Assembly: GCF_004310295.1 (NCBI RefSeq)
Contig: NZ_SISB01000018.1
Span: 1 to 64,000, forward strand
DNA length: 64,000 nucleotides
Reading direction: 5' to 3'
From: Pseudomonas sp. BGI-2
GTDB lineage: Bacteria; Pseudomonadota; Gammaproteobacteria; Pseudomonadales; Pseudomonadaceae
Of this stretch, positions 8,261 through 17,340 are shown in pieces. A program made the position numbers and the translations under genes. The notes under the pieces are model-generated. The model did no database searches. It saw only the letters and a list, made by a program, of their open reading frames with translations, and was not told the DNA's origin. Each line of letters begins with the position of its first letter. The first letter of the stretch is position 1.

Positions 8261-9409
8261 ATGCTGCGTCGCCGCATGCTGATCATGTTGGGTGTTGTTC
8301 TGCTGATCGTGCTGGTCCTGGCCGGTTACAAAGCCTTCTCCATCTACACGATGATCCAAGGCTTTTCCGCGCCGAAACCGCCGATCAGTGTCGCCGCGGC
8401 TACTGCCGCCGAACGCCCGTGGCAAGCCCGCCTGCCAAGCGTCGGCACCCTCAAGGCGCTGCAAGGGGTCGACCTGAGCCTGGAGATTGCCGGCACCGTC
8501 ATGGATGTGCAGTTCGAGTCCGGGCAGCAGGTCAAGGCCGGCCAGCCGATCGTGCAGCTCGACAGCGGCGTGGAAAAGGCGTTGCTGGAAACCGCGATGG
8601 CGGACCTCGGGCTGTCGACAGTGAATTACAACCGCGGCAGCCAACTGGTGGGCAGCCAGGCGATCTCCAAAGGTGAGTTCGACCGACTCACGGCGATCAT
8701 GAAAAAGGATCAGGCCACGGTTAACCAGCTCAAGGCATCGCTGGCGAAAAAGCGCATTCTCGCCCCGTTCAGCGGCACCATCGGTATTCGTCAGGTCGAT
8801 GTCGGCGACTACGTCGCCAGCGGCACCATGATCGCCACCCTGCAAGACATCAGCAGCCTCTACGTCGATTTCTTTGTGCCCGAGCAGTCGGTGCCGAAGA
8901 TCGGCGTCGGCCAGTCGGTGCAGATCATAGTCTCGGCCTACCCGACACAGACCTTCCCCGGCACCATCAGCGCAATCAACCCGAAAGTCGAAAACAGCAC
9001 CCGCAACGTGCAGGTCCGCGCGACCCTGGCCAACCCTGACGGCAAACTGCTGCCGGGCATGTTCGCCAGCCTGCAAGTGATGCTGCCCGACCCGCAGCTG
9101 CGCATCGTCGTGCCGGAAAGCGCGATCACGTACACGCTGTACGGCAACTCGCTCTACGTCGTCGCGCAGAAAAAAGCCGAAGACGGCAGCCTCGAAAAAG
9201 ACGACAACGGCCAGCCGATCCTGATCGCCGAACGGCGTTTCATCGAAACCGGCGAGCGCCGCGACGGGCTGGTGATGATTACCAAAGGCGTGCAGAACGG
9301 CGAAAAAGTGGTCACGGCCGGTCAGATCAAACTGGACAACGGCGCACACATTGCCATCAGCGACGACAAGACCCTAGCCGAGAAGAGCAGCCAGCCTCGC
9401 GCTGACTGA
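8261..9409 (+). CDS. mexV: RND efflux periplasmic adaptor (MexV type)
   Basis: Membrane fusion protein joining an RND pump to an outer-membrane channel. The 382-residue product has an N-terminal signal/anchor helix (about 6-28). A biotinyl-lipoyl hairpin follows (ESGQQVKAGQPIVQLD), then the second lipoyl half (KKRILAPFSGTIGIRQVDVG) and beta-barrel domains. I chose ATG 8261 with AAGGAAGTGGA just upstream; the frame runs back to a GTG at 8183 but that adds non-signal residues. It lies 13 bases before the pump gene. Gene order after the imelysin cluster matches P. aeruginosa PA4374-PA4375 (mexVW). No outer-membrane channel gene is present, so a shared OprM/TolC-like channel is expected. Confidence 0.8.
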   Translation: MLRRRMLIMLGVVLLIVLVLAGYKAFSIYTMIQGFSAPKPPISVAAATAAERPWQARLPSVGTLKALQGVDLSLEIAGTVMDVQFESGQQVKAGQPIVQLDSGVEKALLETAMADLGLSTVNYNRGSQLVGSQAISKGEFDRLTAIMKKDQATVNQLKASLAKKRILAPFSGTIGIRQVDVGDYVASGTMIATLQDISSLYVDFFVPEQSVPKIGVGQSVQIIVSAYPTQTFPGTISAINPKVENSTRNVQVRATLANPDGKLLPGMFASLQVMLPDPQLRIVVPESAITYTLYGNSLYVVAQKKAEDGSLEKDDNGQPILIAERRFIETGERRDGLVMITKGVQNGEKVVTAGQIKLDNGAHIAISDDKTLAEKSSQPRAD

Positions 9410-9422
9410 TCAAGGAATCCAC

Positions 9423-12400
9423 ATGGCTTTTACCGACCCGTTCATCCGCCGCCCGGTGCTCGCCACCGTGGTCAGCCTGTTGATTGTGCTGCTGGGCTTC
9501 CAGGCCTGGAGCAAGCTGCCGCTGCGCCAATACCCGCAAATGGAAAACGCCCTGATCACGGTGACCACGGCATACCCCGGGGCCAACGCCGAAACCATTC
9601 AGGGCTACATCACCCAACCGATGCAGCAAAGCCTGGCCAGCGCCGAGGGTATCGATTACATGACTTCGGTCAGTCGCCAGAACTTCTCGGTGATCTCAAT
9701 CTACGCGCGCATTGGCGCCAACAGCGACCGCTTGTTCACCGAACTGCTGGCCAAGGCCAACGAGGTGAAGAACCAGCTGCCTCAGGACGCCGAAGACCCG
9801 GTGCTGAGCAAGGAAGCCGCCGATGCCTCGGCGCTCATGTACATCAGTTTCTTCAGCAAGGAACTGAGCAACCCGCAGATTACCGACTACCTGTCGCGGG
9901 TCATCCAGCCGAAACTGGCGACCTTGCCGGGCATGGCTGAAGCCGAGATTCTCGGCAACCAGGTGTTCGCCATGCGCCTGTGGCTGGACCCGGTGAAGCT
10001 GGCCGGTTTCGGCCTCAGCGCCAGCGACGTGACCAACGCGGTGCGCCAGTACAACTTCCTCTCCGCCGCCGGTGAAGTGAAAGGCGAGTACGTCGTTACC
10101 AGCATCAACGCCAACACCGAACTGAAATCCGCTGAAGCGTTTGCCGCGATTCCACTCAAGGTCGATGGCGACAGTCGCGTGCTGCTCAGCGATGTCGCGC
10201 GAGTCGAGATGGGCGCGGAAAACTACGATTCCATCAGTTCCTTTGGTGGCACCCCCTCGGTGTACATCGGCATCAAGGCCACGCCGGGCGCCAACCCGCT
10301 GGACGTGATTAAGGAAGTGCGCAAGATCATGCCGGACCTGGAAGCCCAGCTGCCGCCGAACCTCAAGGGTGAAATCGCCTACGACGCCACGCTGTTCATC
10401 CAGGCCTCGATCGACGAAGTGGTGAAAACCCTCTTCGAAGCCGTGCTGATCGTGATCGTGGTGGTGTTTCTGTTTCTCGGGGCGCTGCGTTCGGTGGTGA
10501 TCCCGGTGGTGACCATTCCGCTGTCGATGATCGGCGTGATGTTCTTCATGCAGATGATGGGGTACTCGATCAACTTGCTCACTCTGCTGGCGATGGTGCT
10601 GGCCATCGGGCTGGTGGTGGACGATGCCATTGTGGTGGTGGAAAACATTCACCGGCACATCGAGGAAGGCAAGACGCCGCTGGATGCGGCCCTCGAGGGC
10701 GCCCGGGAGATTGCCATGCCGGTGGTCTCGATGACCATCACCCTCGCGGCCGTGTATGCACCCATCGGCTTCCTGACCGGGCTCACGGGGGCGCTGTTCA
10801 AGGAGTTCGCCCTTACGCTGGCCGGCGCGGTGGTAATTTCTGGCGTGGTCGCACTGACCCTGTCGCCGATGATGTGCGCCCTGCTCCTGCGCCACGATGA
10901 AAACCCGAGCGGTCTGGCCCATCGCCTGGACCTGATTTTCGAAGGCCTCAAGCGCCGATACCAAAGCATGCTCCACGGCACCCTCAACACCCGGCCGGTG
11001 GTGCTGGTGTTTGCGGTGATCGTGCTGTGCCTGATTCCGGTACTACTCAAGTTCACCAAGTCGGAACTCGCTCCCGACGAGGATCAGGGCATCATTTTCA
11101 TGTTGGCCAACGCCCCGCAACCGGCCAACCTCGACTACCTGAACACCTACACCGACGAATTCATCACGATTTTCAAGGAGTTTCCCGAGTACTACTCCTC
11201 GTTCCAGATCAATGGATTCAGCGGCGTGCAATCGGGGATTGGTGGTTTCCTGCTCAAGCCGTGGAACGAACGCGACCGCACGCAGATGGCAATCCTGCCC
11301 GAGGTCCAGCGCAAACTGGAGAGCATCTCGGGTTTGCAGATCTTCGGCTTCAACCTGCCCTCCCTGCCGGGCACTGGCGAAGGGTTGCCGTTTCAGTTCG
11401 TCATCAACACGGCCAACGATTACGAAGCGCTGCTGCAAGTGATGGACCGGGTGAAAAAACGGGCGATGGAGTCCGGCAAGTTCGCCTTCGTCGACGTCGA
11501 CCTGGCCTTCGACAAACCCGAAGTGGTCGTGGATATCGACCGTGCCAAGGCCGCACAGATGGGCGTGTCCATGCAGGACCTCGGTGGAACACTGGCGACG
11601 TTGCTGGGACAGGCGGAGATCAACCGTTTCACCATTGAGGGTCGCAGCTACAAAGTCATCGCTCAGGTCGAACGACCTTTCCGGGACAACCCGGACTGGT
11701 TGAACAACTATTACGTGAAGAACACCCAGGGCGAACTGCTGGCCCTGTCGACCCTGATCACCGTTTCCGACCGCGCGCGTCCACGGCAGTTGAACCAGTT
11801 CCAGCAACTCAACTCGGCGATCCTGTCCGGGGTGCCGCTGGTCAGCATGGGTGAAGCCATCGACACCGTGCGGCAGATCACGCTGGAAGAAGCGCCGGCC
11901 GGTTTCGCCATGGATTACGCCGGCGCGTCGCGGCAATACGTTCAGGAAGGCAGCGCGCTGTGGGTGACCTTCGCCCTGGCACTGGCGATCATTTTTCTGG
12001 TGCTGGCGGCCCAGTTCGAAAGCTTCCGCGATCCGCTGGTAATTCTGGTGACCGTGCCGCTGTCGATCTGCGGCGCGTTGATTCCGCTGTTCCTGGGTTG
12101 GTCGAGCATGAACATTTATACCCAGGTGGGGTTAGTGACCTTGATCGGGCTGATCAGCAAGCACGGCATTCTGATCGTCGAGTTCGCCAATCAGCTGCGT
12201 AAAGAGAAAGGCCTGACCCCACGCGAGGCGGTGGAAGAAGCGGCGGCGATTCGGCTGCGTCCGGTGTTGATGACCACGGCGGCAATGGTGTTCGGCATGG
12301 TGCCGTTGATCATCGCCACGGGCGCGGGGGCGGTCAGCCGGTTCGATATCGGGATGGTGATCGCCACAGGGATGTCGATCGGGACGCTCTTCACATTGTT

Positions 12401-12458
12401 CGTGCTGCCTTGCATCTACACCTTGCTGGCCAAACCCGACTCTAAAGCGAACCCATAA
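9423..12458 (+). CDS. mexW: RND efflux permease (MexW type)
   Basis: Proton-driven inner-membrane drug pump of the HAE1 family, 1011 residues, about the usual length for this branch. The N-terminal FIRRPV motif, a second transmembrane block beginning near residue 335, the conserved DD pair of transmembrane helix 4 (GLVVDDAIVVVEN, near 400) and the C-terminal block from about 845 are all visible. It follows the adaptor gene with AAGGA before the ATG. Substrates cannot be told from sequence; P. aeruginosa MexVW exports several antibiotics with OprM. Confidence 0.85.
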   Translation: MAFTDPFIRRPVLATVVSLLIVLLGFQAWSKLPLRQYPQMENALITVTTAYPGANAETIQGYITQPMQQSLASAEGIDYMTSVSRQNFSVISIYARIGANSDRLFTELLAKANEVKNQLPQDAEDPVLSKEAADASALMYISFFSKELSNPQITDYLSRVIQPKLATLPGMAEAEILGNQVFAMRLWLDPVKLAGFGLSASDVTNAVRQYNFLSAAGEVKGEYVVTSINANTELKSAEAFAAIPLKVDGDSRVLLSDVARVEMGAENYDSISSFGGTPSVYIGIKATPGANPLDVIKEVRKIMPDLEAQLPPNLKGEIAYDATLFIQASIDEVVKTLFEAVLIVIVVVFLFLGALRSVVIPVVTIPLSMIGVMFFMQMMGYSINLLTLLAMVLAIGLVVDDAIVVVENIHRHIEEGKTPLDAALEGAREIAMPVVSMTITLAAVYAPIGFLTGLTGALFKEFALTLAGAVVISGVVALTLSPMMCALLLRHDENPSGLAHRLDLIFEGLKRRYQSMLHGTLNTRPVVLVFAVIVLCLIPVLLKFTKSELAPDEDQGIIFMLANAPQPANLDYLNTYTDEFITIFKEFPEYYSSFQINGFSGVQSGIGGFLLKPWNERDRTQMAILPEVQRKLESISGLQIFGFNLPSLPGTGEGLPFQFVINTANDYEALLQVMDRVKKRAMESGKFAFVDVDLAFDKPEVVVDIDRAKAAQMGVSMQDLGGTLATLLGQAEINRFTIEGRSYKVIAQVERPFRDNPDWLNNYYVKNTQGELLALSTLITVSDRARPRQLNQFQQLNSAILSGVPLVSMGEAIDTVRQITLEEAPAGFAMDYAGASRQYVQEGSALWVTFALALAIIFLVLAAQFESFRDPLVILVTVPLSICGALIPLFLGWSSMNIYTQVGLVTLIGLISKHGILIVEFANQLRKEKGLTPREAVEEAAAIRLRPVLMTTAAMVFGMVPLIIATGAGAVSRFDIGMVIATGMSIGTLFTLFVLPCIYTLLAKPDSKANP

Positions 12459-12460
12459 CC

Positions 12461-12567
12461 CCTGTGGGAGTGAGCCGGCTCCGGGCGGCGTTCCGACGAT
12501 AGCGGTCCGCTATTCAGCATTGTGTTGAATGACACACCGCCATCGCCAGCAGGCTTGCTCCCACACT
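12461..12567. repeat. Divergent REP-like pair after mexW
   Basis: CTGTGGGAGTGAGCCGGCTC near 12462 and its partner ending GGCTTGCTCCCACAC near 12567 form a partly mismatched inverted pair, more degraded than others in the window. Confidence 0.6.
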
Positions 12568-12596
12568 GGACGGTGTGGGGATTGAAATTCGGGCAC

Positions 12597-12633
12597 AAAA
12601 AAAGGCCTCGCATTTTGGCGAGGCCTTTTATTT
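12597..12633. terminator. Bidirectional rho-independent terminator
   Basis: AAAAGGCCTCGC and GCGAGGCCTTTT form a 12-base stem around a 6-base loop, flanked by A-run and T-run. It serves the convergent ends of mexW and the small secreted protein gene. Confidence 0.85.
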
Positions 12634-12647
12634 GGGCTTCAATCTGT

Positions 12648-12875
12648 TCAACTCTGTGGCCTCATTCCTTGAGAAAGTCCGAACATGAACAGCAATAAAT
12701 CATGATCGGGTTGGGATGCCACGGATGCCCTGGCAACCCGTGGCAACGGACAGTGAGCATCAGCGCTCACTGAACTGAGGACTTGCGTGCGGGGCTGCTC
12801 CCACGCCGCCACCGCCAATGAAGCAACTGCCAAGGCTCCTATCAAAAAAACACCTCGCGCAATTTCTAGTTTCAT
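12648..12875 (-). CDS. Small exported hypothetical protein, third gene of inaA operon
   Basis: A 75-residue protein with a cleavable-looking signal peptide (positive N-terminus, hydrophobic core about 8-24, ending AVAAW). A short hydrophilic middle and a C-terminal hydrophobic patch (DHDLLLFMFGLSQG) follow. AAAGG lies 9 bases before the ATG, within the end of inaA, and only 2 bases separate the two genes, so translation is probably coupled. It is not a shadow: it is bounded by a terminator on one side and inaA on the other. I do not recognise a function. Its place in an operon behind a ColR box suggests an envelope role (inference). Confidence 0.65.
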   Translation of the reverse strand: MKLEIARGVFLIGALAVASLAVAAWEQPRTQVLSSVSADAHCPLPRVARASVASQPDHDLLLFMFGLSQGMRPQS

Positions 12876-12877
12876 TG

Positions 12878-13591
12878 CTATAAACCTTTGATAGCGCTGC
12901 CAAACGCCGTCTCATAAAAATAGACGAGTTTGCGCCAGTCTGTCGTGCTGAACGACGAGTGGCGACGCAGTTGCTTCAGGTCATGGGCGGCCGCGCGATA
13001 GGCGGTCAAACGCTGTCGGCACTTCTCCAGGTCGATCAAGGCAATCTCGACCTTGGCCGAGTCGTCTTCGCCGGTAACCCGCACGAATACGTGCTTGATA
13101 TAGATGCAGCTGTGCTGCCAACGGCCCTTGTGCATGCGGGCCAGATTGTCGGCCAGTTCCTTCAAGACGCGATCATGCACCACCTCGCCGTGGCGCTCGC
13201 GACCGCCGCCGGCGTACCAGTGTTCGAGCTCCTCAAAGCCGTCCAGCGACTTGGTCACCAGCAATGCGCGCCATTTGTGCACGGGGTCGCGTTGTGCGCC
13301 GCAGAAAACGATTTCCGGAACTCGCACATCAAGCGCGCGCAGGCCAATGAGCGCATCCTGCTCGCGCAACACGGTCGGGCGGCCGAACGGGTGCTGCCAG
13401 CTGCGATAGATATGCCCGGTCTGCCGCTTGGCGTAGAGCAGCTGGCCATCACTGCCCATGACACGCTCCACGCCACTTTCTCCACCGCGACGGACGTTGG
13501 GTTCTTCTACCCATTCACCGCGCTGATTCCAGAAATAGTCGAAGCGGTCCTGAGAAGCGACATCCGTTTCTGCTGCACATTGCACTGCCAT
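12878..13591 (-). CDS. inaA: InaA-like kinase-fold protein (Kdo/WaaP lipopolysaccharide kinase family)
   Basis: A 237-residue protein of the lipopolysaccharide kinase (Kdo/WaaP) fold. Kinase-like features are an Arg/Lys region in the N-lobe (LLYAKRQTG), a putative catalytic-loop segment (GRWQHSCIYIKHVFV) in which the usual HGD reads differently, and a DLEK motif (IDLEKCR) in the DFG position. ATG 13591 has AAGAGGTAACAGG directly upstream; the frame extends further but without a site. It starts 4 bases after the methyltransferase stop. In P. aeruginosa the same gene (PA4378, inaA) lies beside colRS. Likely a lipopolysaccharide core or envelope modification enzyme; substrate not proven. Confidence 0.78.
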   Translation of the reverse strand: MAVQCAAETDVASQDRFDYFWNQRGEWVEEPNVRRGGESGVERVMGSDGQLLYAKRQTGHIYRSWQHPFGRPTVLREQDALIGLRALDVRVPEIVFCGAQRDPVHKWRALLVTKSLDGFEELEHWYAGGGRERHGEVVHDRVLKELADNLARMHKGRWQHSCIYIKHVFVRVTGEDDSAKVEIALIDLEKCRQRLTAYRAAAHDLKQLRRHSSFSTTDWRKLVYFYETAFGSAIKGL

Positions 13592-13595
13592 CCTG

Positions 13596-14267
13596 TTACC
13601 TCTTGCGTAATACGTAAACTCGCCACATGGCATAGAGCGGTAAAAAGTCCAGTTGTTCCTGAATACGGAACCCCGCTTGCTCGAACTCCTTTTCTACCGT
13701 GGCCGCCGGTAACACAAATCGGTTTTGGTAACCTTCCTGCCCACGCCGCTGCTCTAAGCGTTTGCGTTTCCAGGCTTTGAAATTGCCGTCCACCCACAAC
13801 GAGAGGATCACGCTGTCACGCGTGACTCGTTCAAATTCGCGCAGGATGGCCAGTCGATGCTCGGCTTCACCGATGTGATGCAGCAAACGCATGCAGAAAA
13901 TGCTGTCGACGGCGTTGTCGGGCAAGGCGATGTCGAATGCAGAAGTGAGCAAGGGTTGTACCCGCTTTACCACGTCGGCAGGTTGCGCCTGGGTGGCAAT
14001 CTTCAGCATTGACTCGGAGTTGTCGGCCCCGATGATCGCGCGGTTGGCCTTTTCCGCCAGCAATGGCCAGAAACGCCCCGCACCGCAAGGCAAATCAAGG
14101 ACCAGCCCAGGCTCACCGACCAGCGCCAACGCCTTTCGCGCCAACTGCTCGTCCCGCCAGTGGGACAGTCGACGGCCGAGGCCATCCTGATGCTTTCGCA
14201 AGTATCGTTGAGCGTGTTGATCGTCGTATTTTTCGGAAAAATCCAGTTTGATCGGGCCGTCCATCAT
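13596..14267 (-). CDS. Class I SAM-dependent methyltransferase beside colRS
   Basis: A 223-residue methyltransferase with motif I LVLDLPCGAGRFWP (about residues 55-68), an acidic motif II (IIGADNSESML) and a post-motif with MRLLHHI. The C-terminal part is strongly basic (KAWKRKRLEQRRG). Two adjacent ATGs (14267, 14264) follow AGGAG at proper spacing; the ATG at 14294 is inside a CTACC/GGTAG palindrome and has a poor site. It heads the operon methyltransferase-inaA-small secreted protein, which reads away from colS. A ColR-like box lies 69-84 bases upstream of the start. The methyl acceptor is unknown; the context points to lipopolysaccharide or membrane. Confidence 0.8.
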   Translation of the reverse strand: MMDGPIKLDFSEKYDDQHAQRYLRKHQDGLGRRLSHWRDEQLARKALALVGEPGLVLDLPCGAGRFWPLLAEKANRAIIGADNSESMLKIATQAQPADVVKRVQPLLTSAFDIALPDNAVDSIFCMRLLHHIGEAEHRLAILREFERVTRDSVILSLWVDGNFKAWKRKRLEQRRGQEGYQNRFVLPAATVEKEFEQAGFRIQEQLDFLPLYAMWRVYVLRKR

Positions 14268-14335
14268 CAAGGTCTCCTGTACTTCTGATGACATCTACCT
14301 TAGGTAGCGTAGTGTCAGCGTCAGGTCATACCTTT

Positions 14336-14351
14336 GTGAAAAAATTGTTAT
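14336..14351 (-). promoter_or_regulatory. Candidate ColR box upstream of methyltransferase-inaA operon
   Basis: Read on the minus strand this is ATAACAATTTTTTCAC. It matches the ColR consensus described for P. putida, YYNASNNYTTTTTCAC, at 12 of 13 fixed positions (first Y is A). It sits between colS and the operon that reads away from it. Confidence 0.6.
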
Positions 14352-14421
14352 GTAAACGCGCAATTATTTCAAGGTTTTTCAGAGTGCAGTCTTGGCTCGA
14401 CGTCTCGATTTCTGAGCACCG

Positions 14422-15696
14422 CTATCCTTGACTCAACGCCACTTCAAAACGACAGCCATTGGGCTCCATGTTGGTCAGGCTGACGTTCCAGCCCTGGTTC
14501 TCACAGATCCGTTGCACCAGTGACAGCCCAAGACCCAGCCCCTCGCCGCGCTTTTCGCTGCCGCGCACGAAAGGTTCGAACATCGCCTCGCGTTTTTCCT
14601 CGGGAATGCCCACACCGCTGTCCTCAACCGTGAACCCCGTGTCCGTGAGGGTCAAGCGGATGAAACCGTGTTCGGTGTAATGCAGTGCGTTACGCAACAG
14701 GTTGCCCATCACGGCGTGCAAGAGGGTTGCGTTGTAGCACGTGCCCAGTGGATTGCCCGGCTCGAAGATCAAATTCAGGCCCTTGGCTTCAATCGGTTCG
14801 CGCCACTGGTTGAGCAGCCCGTCGGCGATCTGACTCAGCGTCTGCTGCGGCGCGATGCTGGCGTCTTCTCGTTGGGTTCGGGCCAACATCAGAAACGTTT
14901 GCACCAACTCGCGCATCTCTGCGCACGCACGGGCGATTCGCTCGACCTGGGCACGGCCGCGCTGGTCGATACCGGGGTTTTCCAGGAGCAGCTCACAGGA
15001 ACTGGCCAGCACCATCAACGGCGTGCGCAGTTCGTGGCTGACGTCACTGGTAAACAATCGCTCACGGGTCAACGCCTGTCGCAGACGCCCAAGGGTGGCG
15101 TCGAAGGCAACGGCCAGCTCGCCCACTTCATCGGCGGCATAATCCGGTGCCAAAGGCGGCGCCAGCCCCAGCAATTGATCGCGATGACGCACTTGGCGGG
15201 CCAGCCGCACCACCGGCGCCATCACTTTGCGCGCCAGGACCCAGCCGAGAAAGACCGCCAGGGCCAGGCTCAGCACGAAGCCCACCAGCACCACGGCAAA
15301 CAGCACCCGCTCACGCTCTTCGAAATCGCTTTGGTCCTGCAGCAATACGTACCGCCGGCCATCGACGATTTCGACCATCGCGTGATACGACAGTTGCTCG
15401 CGAAAGACCTCGTGGAAACCGGAGTCCAGGTGCCGCAAATCCTTGGGCAACTCGAAGTCCCCCGGCCCGCCGCTGAAATAGAACAGCTGGTCCGGCTCGG
15501 GGCGATGGCTCCAGTCCGAGACGCTGTCCATCAGCAACAGACGCTGCAAATCGCCACCCAGCCCGGCCGAAATCAGCTTTTCTTCCACCAGGTGAACGGT
15601 CGCCACGATGCCCATGGCGAAGGCGCCCGCCACCAGTGCGCTCATCAACGCAAAAGCGATGATGATCCGCTGGGCAAGGCTCTGCTTAAACTCCAT
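14422..15696 (-). CDS. colS: ColS sensor histidine kinase
   Basis: Inner-membrane sensor of the ColRS two-component system, which protects membranes and in pseudomonads responds to excess zinc and iron. The 424-residue protein has TM1 (about 8-32) and a periplasmic part of roughly 100 residues, ending with an acidic EERE (ExxE) just before TM2 (about 137-160). HAMP, HisKA (SHELRTP) and HATPase (GNLLRNALHY; DSGVGIPEE; GLGLGLSLV) domains follow. An ExxE metal motif is known for ColS. The start is ATG 15696, overlapping the colR stop by 11 bases, with GAGGGCCGAG upstream. Confidence 0.9.
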   Translation of the reverse strand: MEFKQSLAQRIIIAFALMSALVAGAFAMGIVATVHLVEEKLISAGLGGDLQRLLLMDSVSDWSHRPEPDQLFYFSGGPGDFELPKDLRHLDSGFHEVFREQLSYHAMVEIVDGRRYVLLQDQSDFEERERVLFAVVLVGFVLSLALAVFLGWVLARKVMAPVVRLARQVRHRDQLLGLAPPLAPDYAADEVGELAVAFDATLGRLRQALTRERLFTSDVSHELRTPLMVLASSCELLLENPGIDQRGRAQVERIARACAEMRELVQTFLMLARTQREDASIAPQQTLSQIADGLLNQWREPIEAKGLNLIFEPGNPLGTCYNATLLHAVMGNLLRNALHYTEHGFIRLTLTDTGFTVEDSGVGIPEEKREAMFEPFVRGSEKRGEGLGLGLSLVQRICENQGWNVSLTNMEPNGCRFEVALSQG

Positions 15697-16369
15697 CTCG
15701 GCCCTCGGCCAAGCGATAGCCCACACCGTGCACGGTGTGCAGCAAAGGCTTGGCGAATGGCTTGTCGATCACCTGACGCAGTTGATGGACGTGACTGCGC
15801 AGGCTGTCGCTGTCCGGGCAGTCATCGCCCCACAGGGCCTCTTCGAGAATTTCGCGGCGCAGTACATGCGGGCTTTTCTGCATCAGCACCGCCAGCAACT
15901 TCAGGCCGACCGGGTTGAGTTTCAGCAGACGACCTTCGCGGGTCACCTCCAGGGTGTCGAGGTCGTAGCTCAAATCGCCAACCTGCAAGGCTCGACGACC
16001 GCCACCCTGGGCACGACGCATGACCGCCTCGATGCGCGCCGCCAGTTCGGACAGGGCGAACGGCTTGATCAGGTAGTCATCGGCACCGGACTTGAAACCT
16101 TGCAGCCGGTCATCCAGCTGATCGCGCGCGGTGAGCATGATCACCGGCGTGTCACGACGGGCGTCTTCGCGCAGGCGTTTGCACAGGGTGTAGCCGTCGA
16201 TGCCGGGCAACATGATGTCGAGCACGATCAAGTCGTAGTGCTCGGTGGCCGCCAGGTGCAGGCCCGACAAACCGTCCTGCGCGCAATCCACGGTGTAGCC
16301 TTTGAGCCCCAGGTAATCGGCCAGATTGGCCAGGATATCGCGGTTGTCTTCAACCAATAAAATTCGCAT
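15686..16369 (-). CDS. colR: ColR response regulator (OmpR family)
   Basis: DNA-binding regulator paired with ColS. The 227-residue protein has a receiver domain (EDN near 8-10, phosphorylated Asp in LIVLDIMLPGIDG about residue 51, Lys in IKPF) and a winged-helix domain (RREILEEALWGDD; SLRSHVHQLRQVID). ATG 16369 has GGAGG about 6 bases upstream; an in-frame GTG at 16375 is less likely. First gene of the colRS operon. Two ColR-like boxes flank the operon, at 14336-14351 and 16487-16502. Confidence 0.92.
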   Translation of the reverse strand: MRILLVEDNRDILANLADYLGLKGYTVDCAQDGLSGLHLAATEHYDLIVLDIMLPGIDGYTLCKRLREDARRDTPVIMLTARDQLDDRLQGFKSGADDYLIKPFALSELAARIEAVMRRAQGGGRRALQVGDLSYDLDTLEVTREGRLLKLNPVGLKLLAVLMQKSPHVLRREILEEALWGDDCPDSDSLRSHVHQLRQVIDKPFAKPLLHTVHGVGYRLAEGRDGV

Positions 16370-16486
16370 GGGCACCTCCTCCGTACACAGTAACGGCCGT
16401 CATGGCCCGCGCAGCTTAAGGCCAAGTCTGGCTCAGGGCTAGGACTGCGTGCAGTTGTAAATCCGATTGAAAAAGCCGATGACGGC

Positions 16487-16502
16487 TTAACAAGTTTTTC
16501 AC
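16487..16502 (+). promoter_or_regulatory. Candidate ColR box upstream of PAP2 phosphatase
   Basis: TTAACAAGTTTTTCAC matches the ColR consensus YYNASNNYTTTTTCAC at 12 of 13 fixed positions (the Y before the T-run is G). It lies 87 bases before the PAP2 start, in the region divergent from colR, so it could also affect colRS itself. Confidence 0.6.
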
Positions 16503-16588
16503 TATCGATTCACACGCTGACGACAGCACCGGGCTCAGACTCCGCGCGGATGCGCTCTCCAGACCCCTTCACCGACCAAGGAATTGCC

Positions 16589-17332
16589 ATGGCTTCGACC
16601 GCTGCCCGCCCCGCTTCCAGACCACTCAACTTTTGGGTGTGCCTGGGCGTACCTGCCACTGCGGCGATCATTCTGCTGCTGCTCGAATTGACGTCCCTGG
16701 ACATGAACCTGGCCAAACTGTTCTACGACCCGGTCGCCGGGGATTTCATCGGGCGCCACAGTTACTTCCTTGAAAACATTCTGCATGACCGCGCCAAGCA
16801 AGTGGTCATCGCGTTTTCGGTGTTTGCCATCTTCGGCTTCATGGGCACCTTTTTCGTGGACAGGCTCAAACCGTTCAAACGGGAACTGGGCTGCCTGGTG
16901 TTGTCTCTGGCGCTGGCGACCTCGTTCGTGACGCCGGTCAAAGCGGTGACGGCGGTGCAATGCCCGTGGAGTCTCGAGCAATTCGGCGGCCACGAAACCT
17001 ACAGCGAACTGCTCAGCCCGCGCCCGCCCACCGACAAGCCTGGCCGCTGCTGGCCTGGGGGTCATGCGGCAACCGGGTTTACGCTGTTTGCGCTGTTCTT
17101 TGTACTGCGTGACCGGCGTCCGCGTCTGGCGCGCCAGGCGTTTGTGTTTGCGTTTGCACTCGGGACGCTGTTTTCCGTGAGCCGGATGATGCAGGGGGCG
17201 CACTTCTTTTCGCATAACGTGTGGACGGCGATTTTTTGCTGGTTGATTTGTCTGGGGTCGTATTACTACATCCTGTACCGACCGGAAGCGAAGGCAGATC
17301 AGGTTAGCAAGGCAGAACCGGTCGGCGTTTGA
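16589..17332 (+). CDS. PAP2-family membrane phosphatase next to colRS
   Basis: A 247-residue polytopic membrane protein of the PAP2 acid phosphatase family (lipid A, undecaprenyl-pyrophosphate or phosphatidyl phosphatases). The motifs are GGHAATGF for motif 2 (about residue 156) and SRMMQGAHFFSHNVW for motif 3 (SRx5Hx3(D/N) type, about 201-215). Motif 1 is weak (KAVTAVQCPW, 126-135). Around five hydrophobic segments are visible. ATG 16589 has AAGGAATTGCC upstream. Divergent from colR with a ColR-like box in between, so a role in membrane lipid remodelling under ColRS control is a reasonable inference. Confidence 0.75.
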   Translation: MASTAARPASRPLNFWVCLGVPATAAIILLLLELTSLDMNLAKLFYDPVAGDFIGRHSYFLENILHDRAKQVVIAFSVFAIFGFMGTFFVDRLKPFKRELGCLVLSLALATSFVTPVKAVTAVQCPWSLEQFGGHETYSELLSPRPPTDKPGRCWPGGHAATGFTLFALFFVLRDRRPRLARQAFVFAFALGTLFSVSRMMQGAHFFSHNVWTAIFCWLICLGSYYYILYRPEAKADQVSKAEPVGV

Positions 17333-17340
17333 ACTGACGC

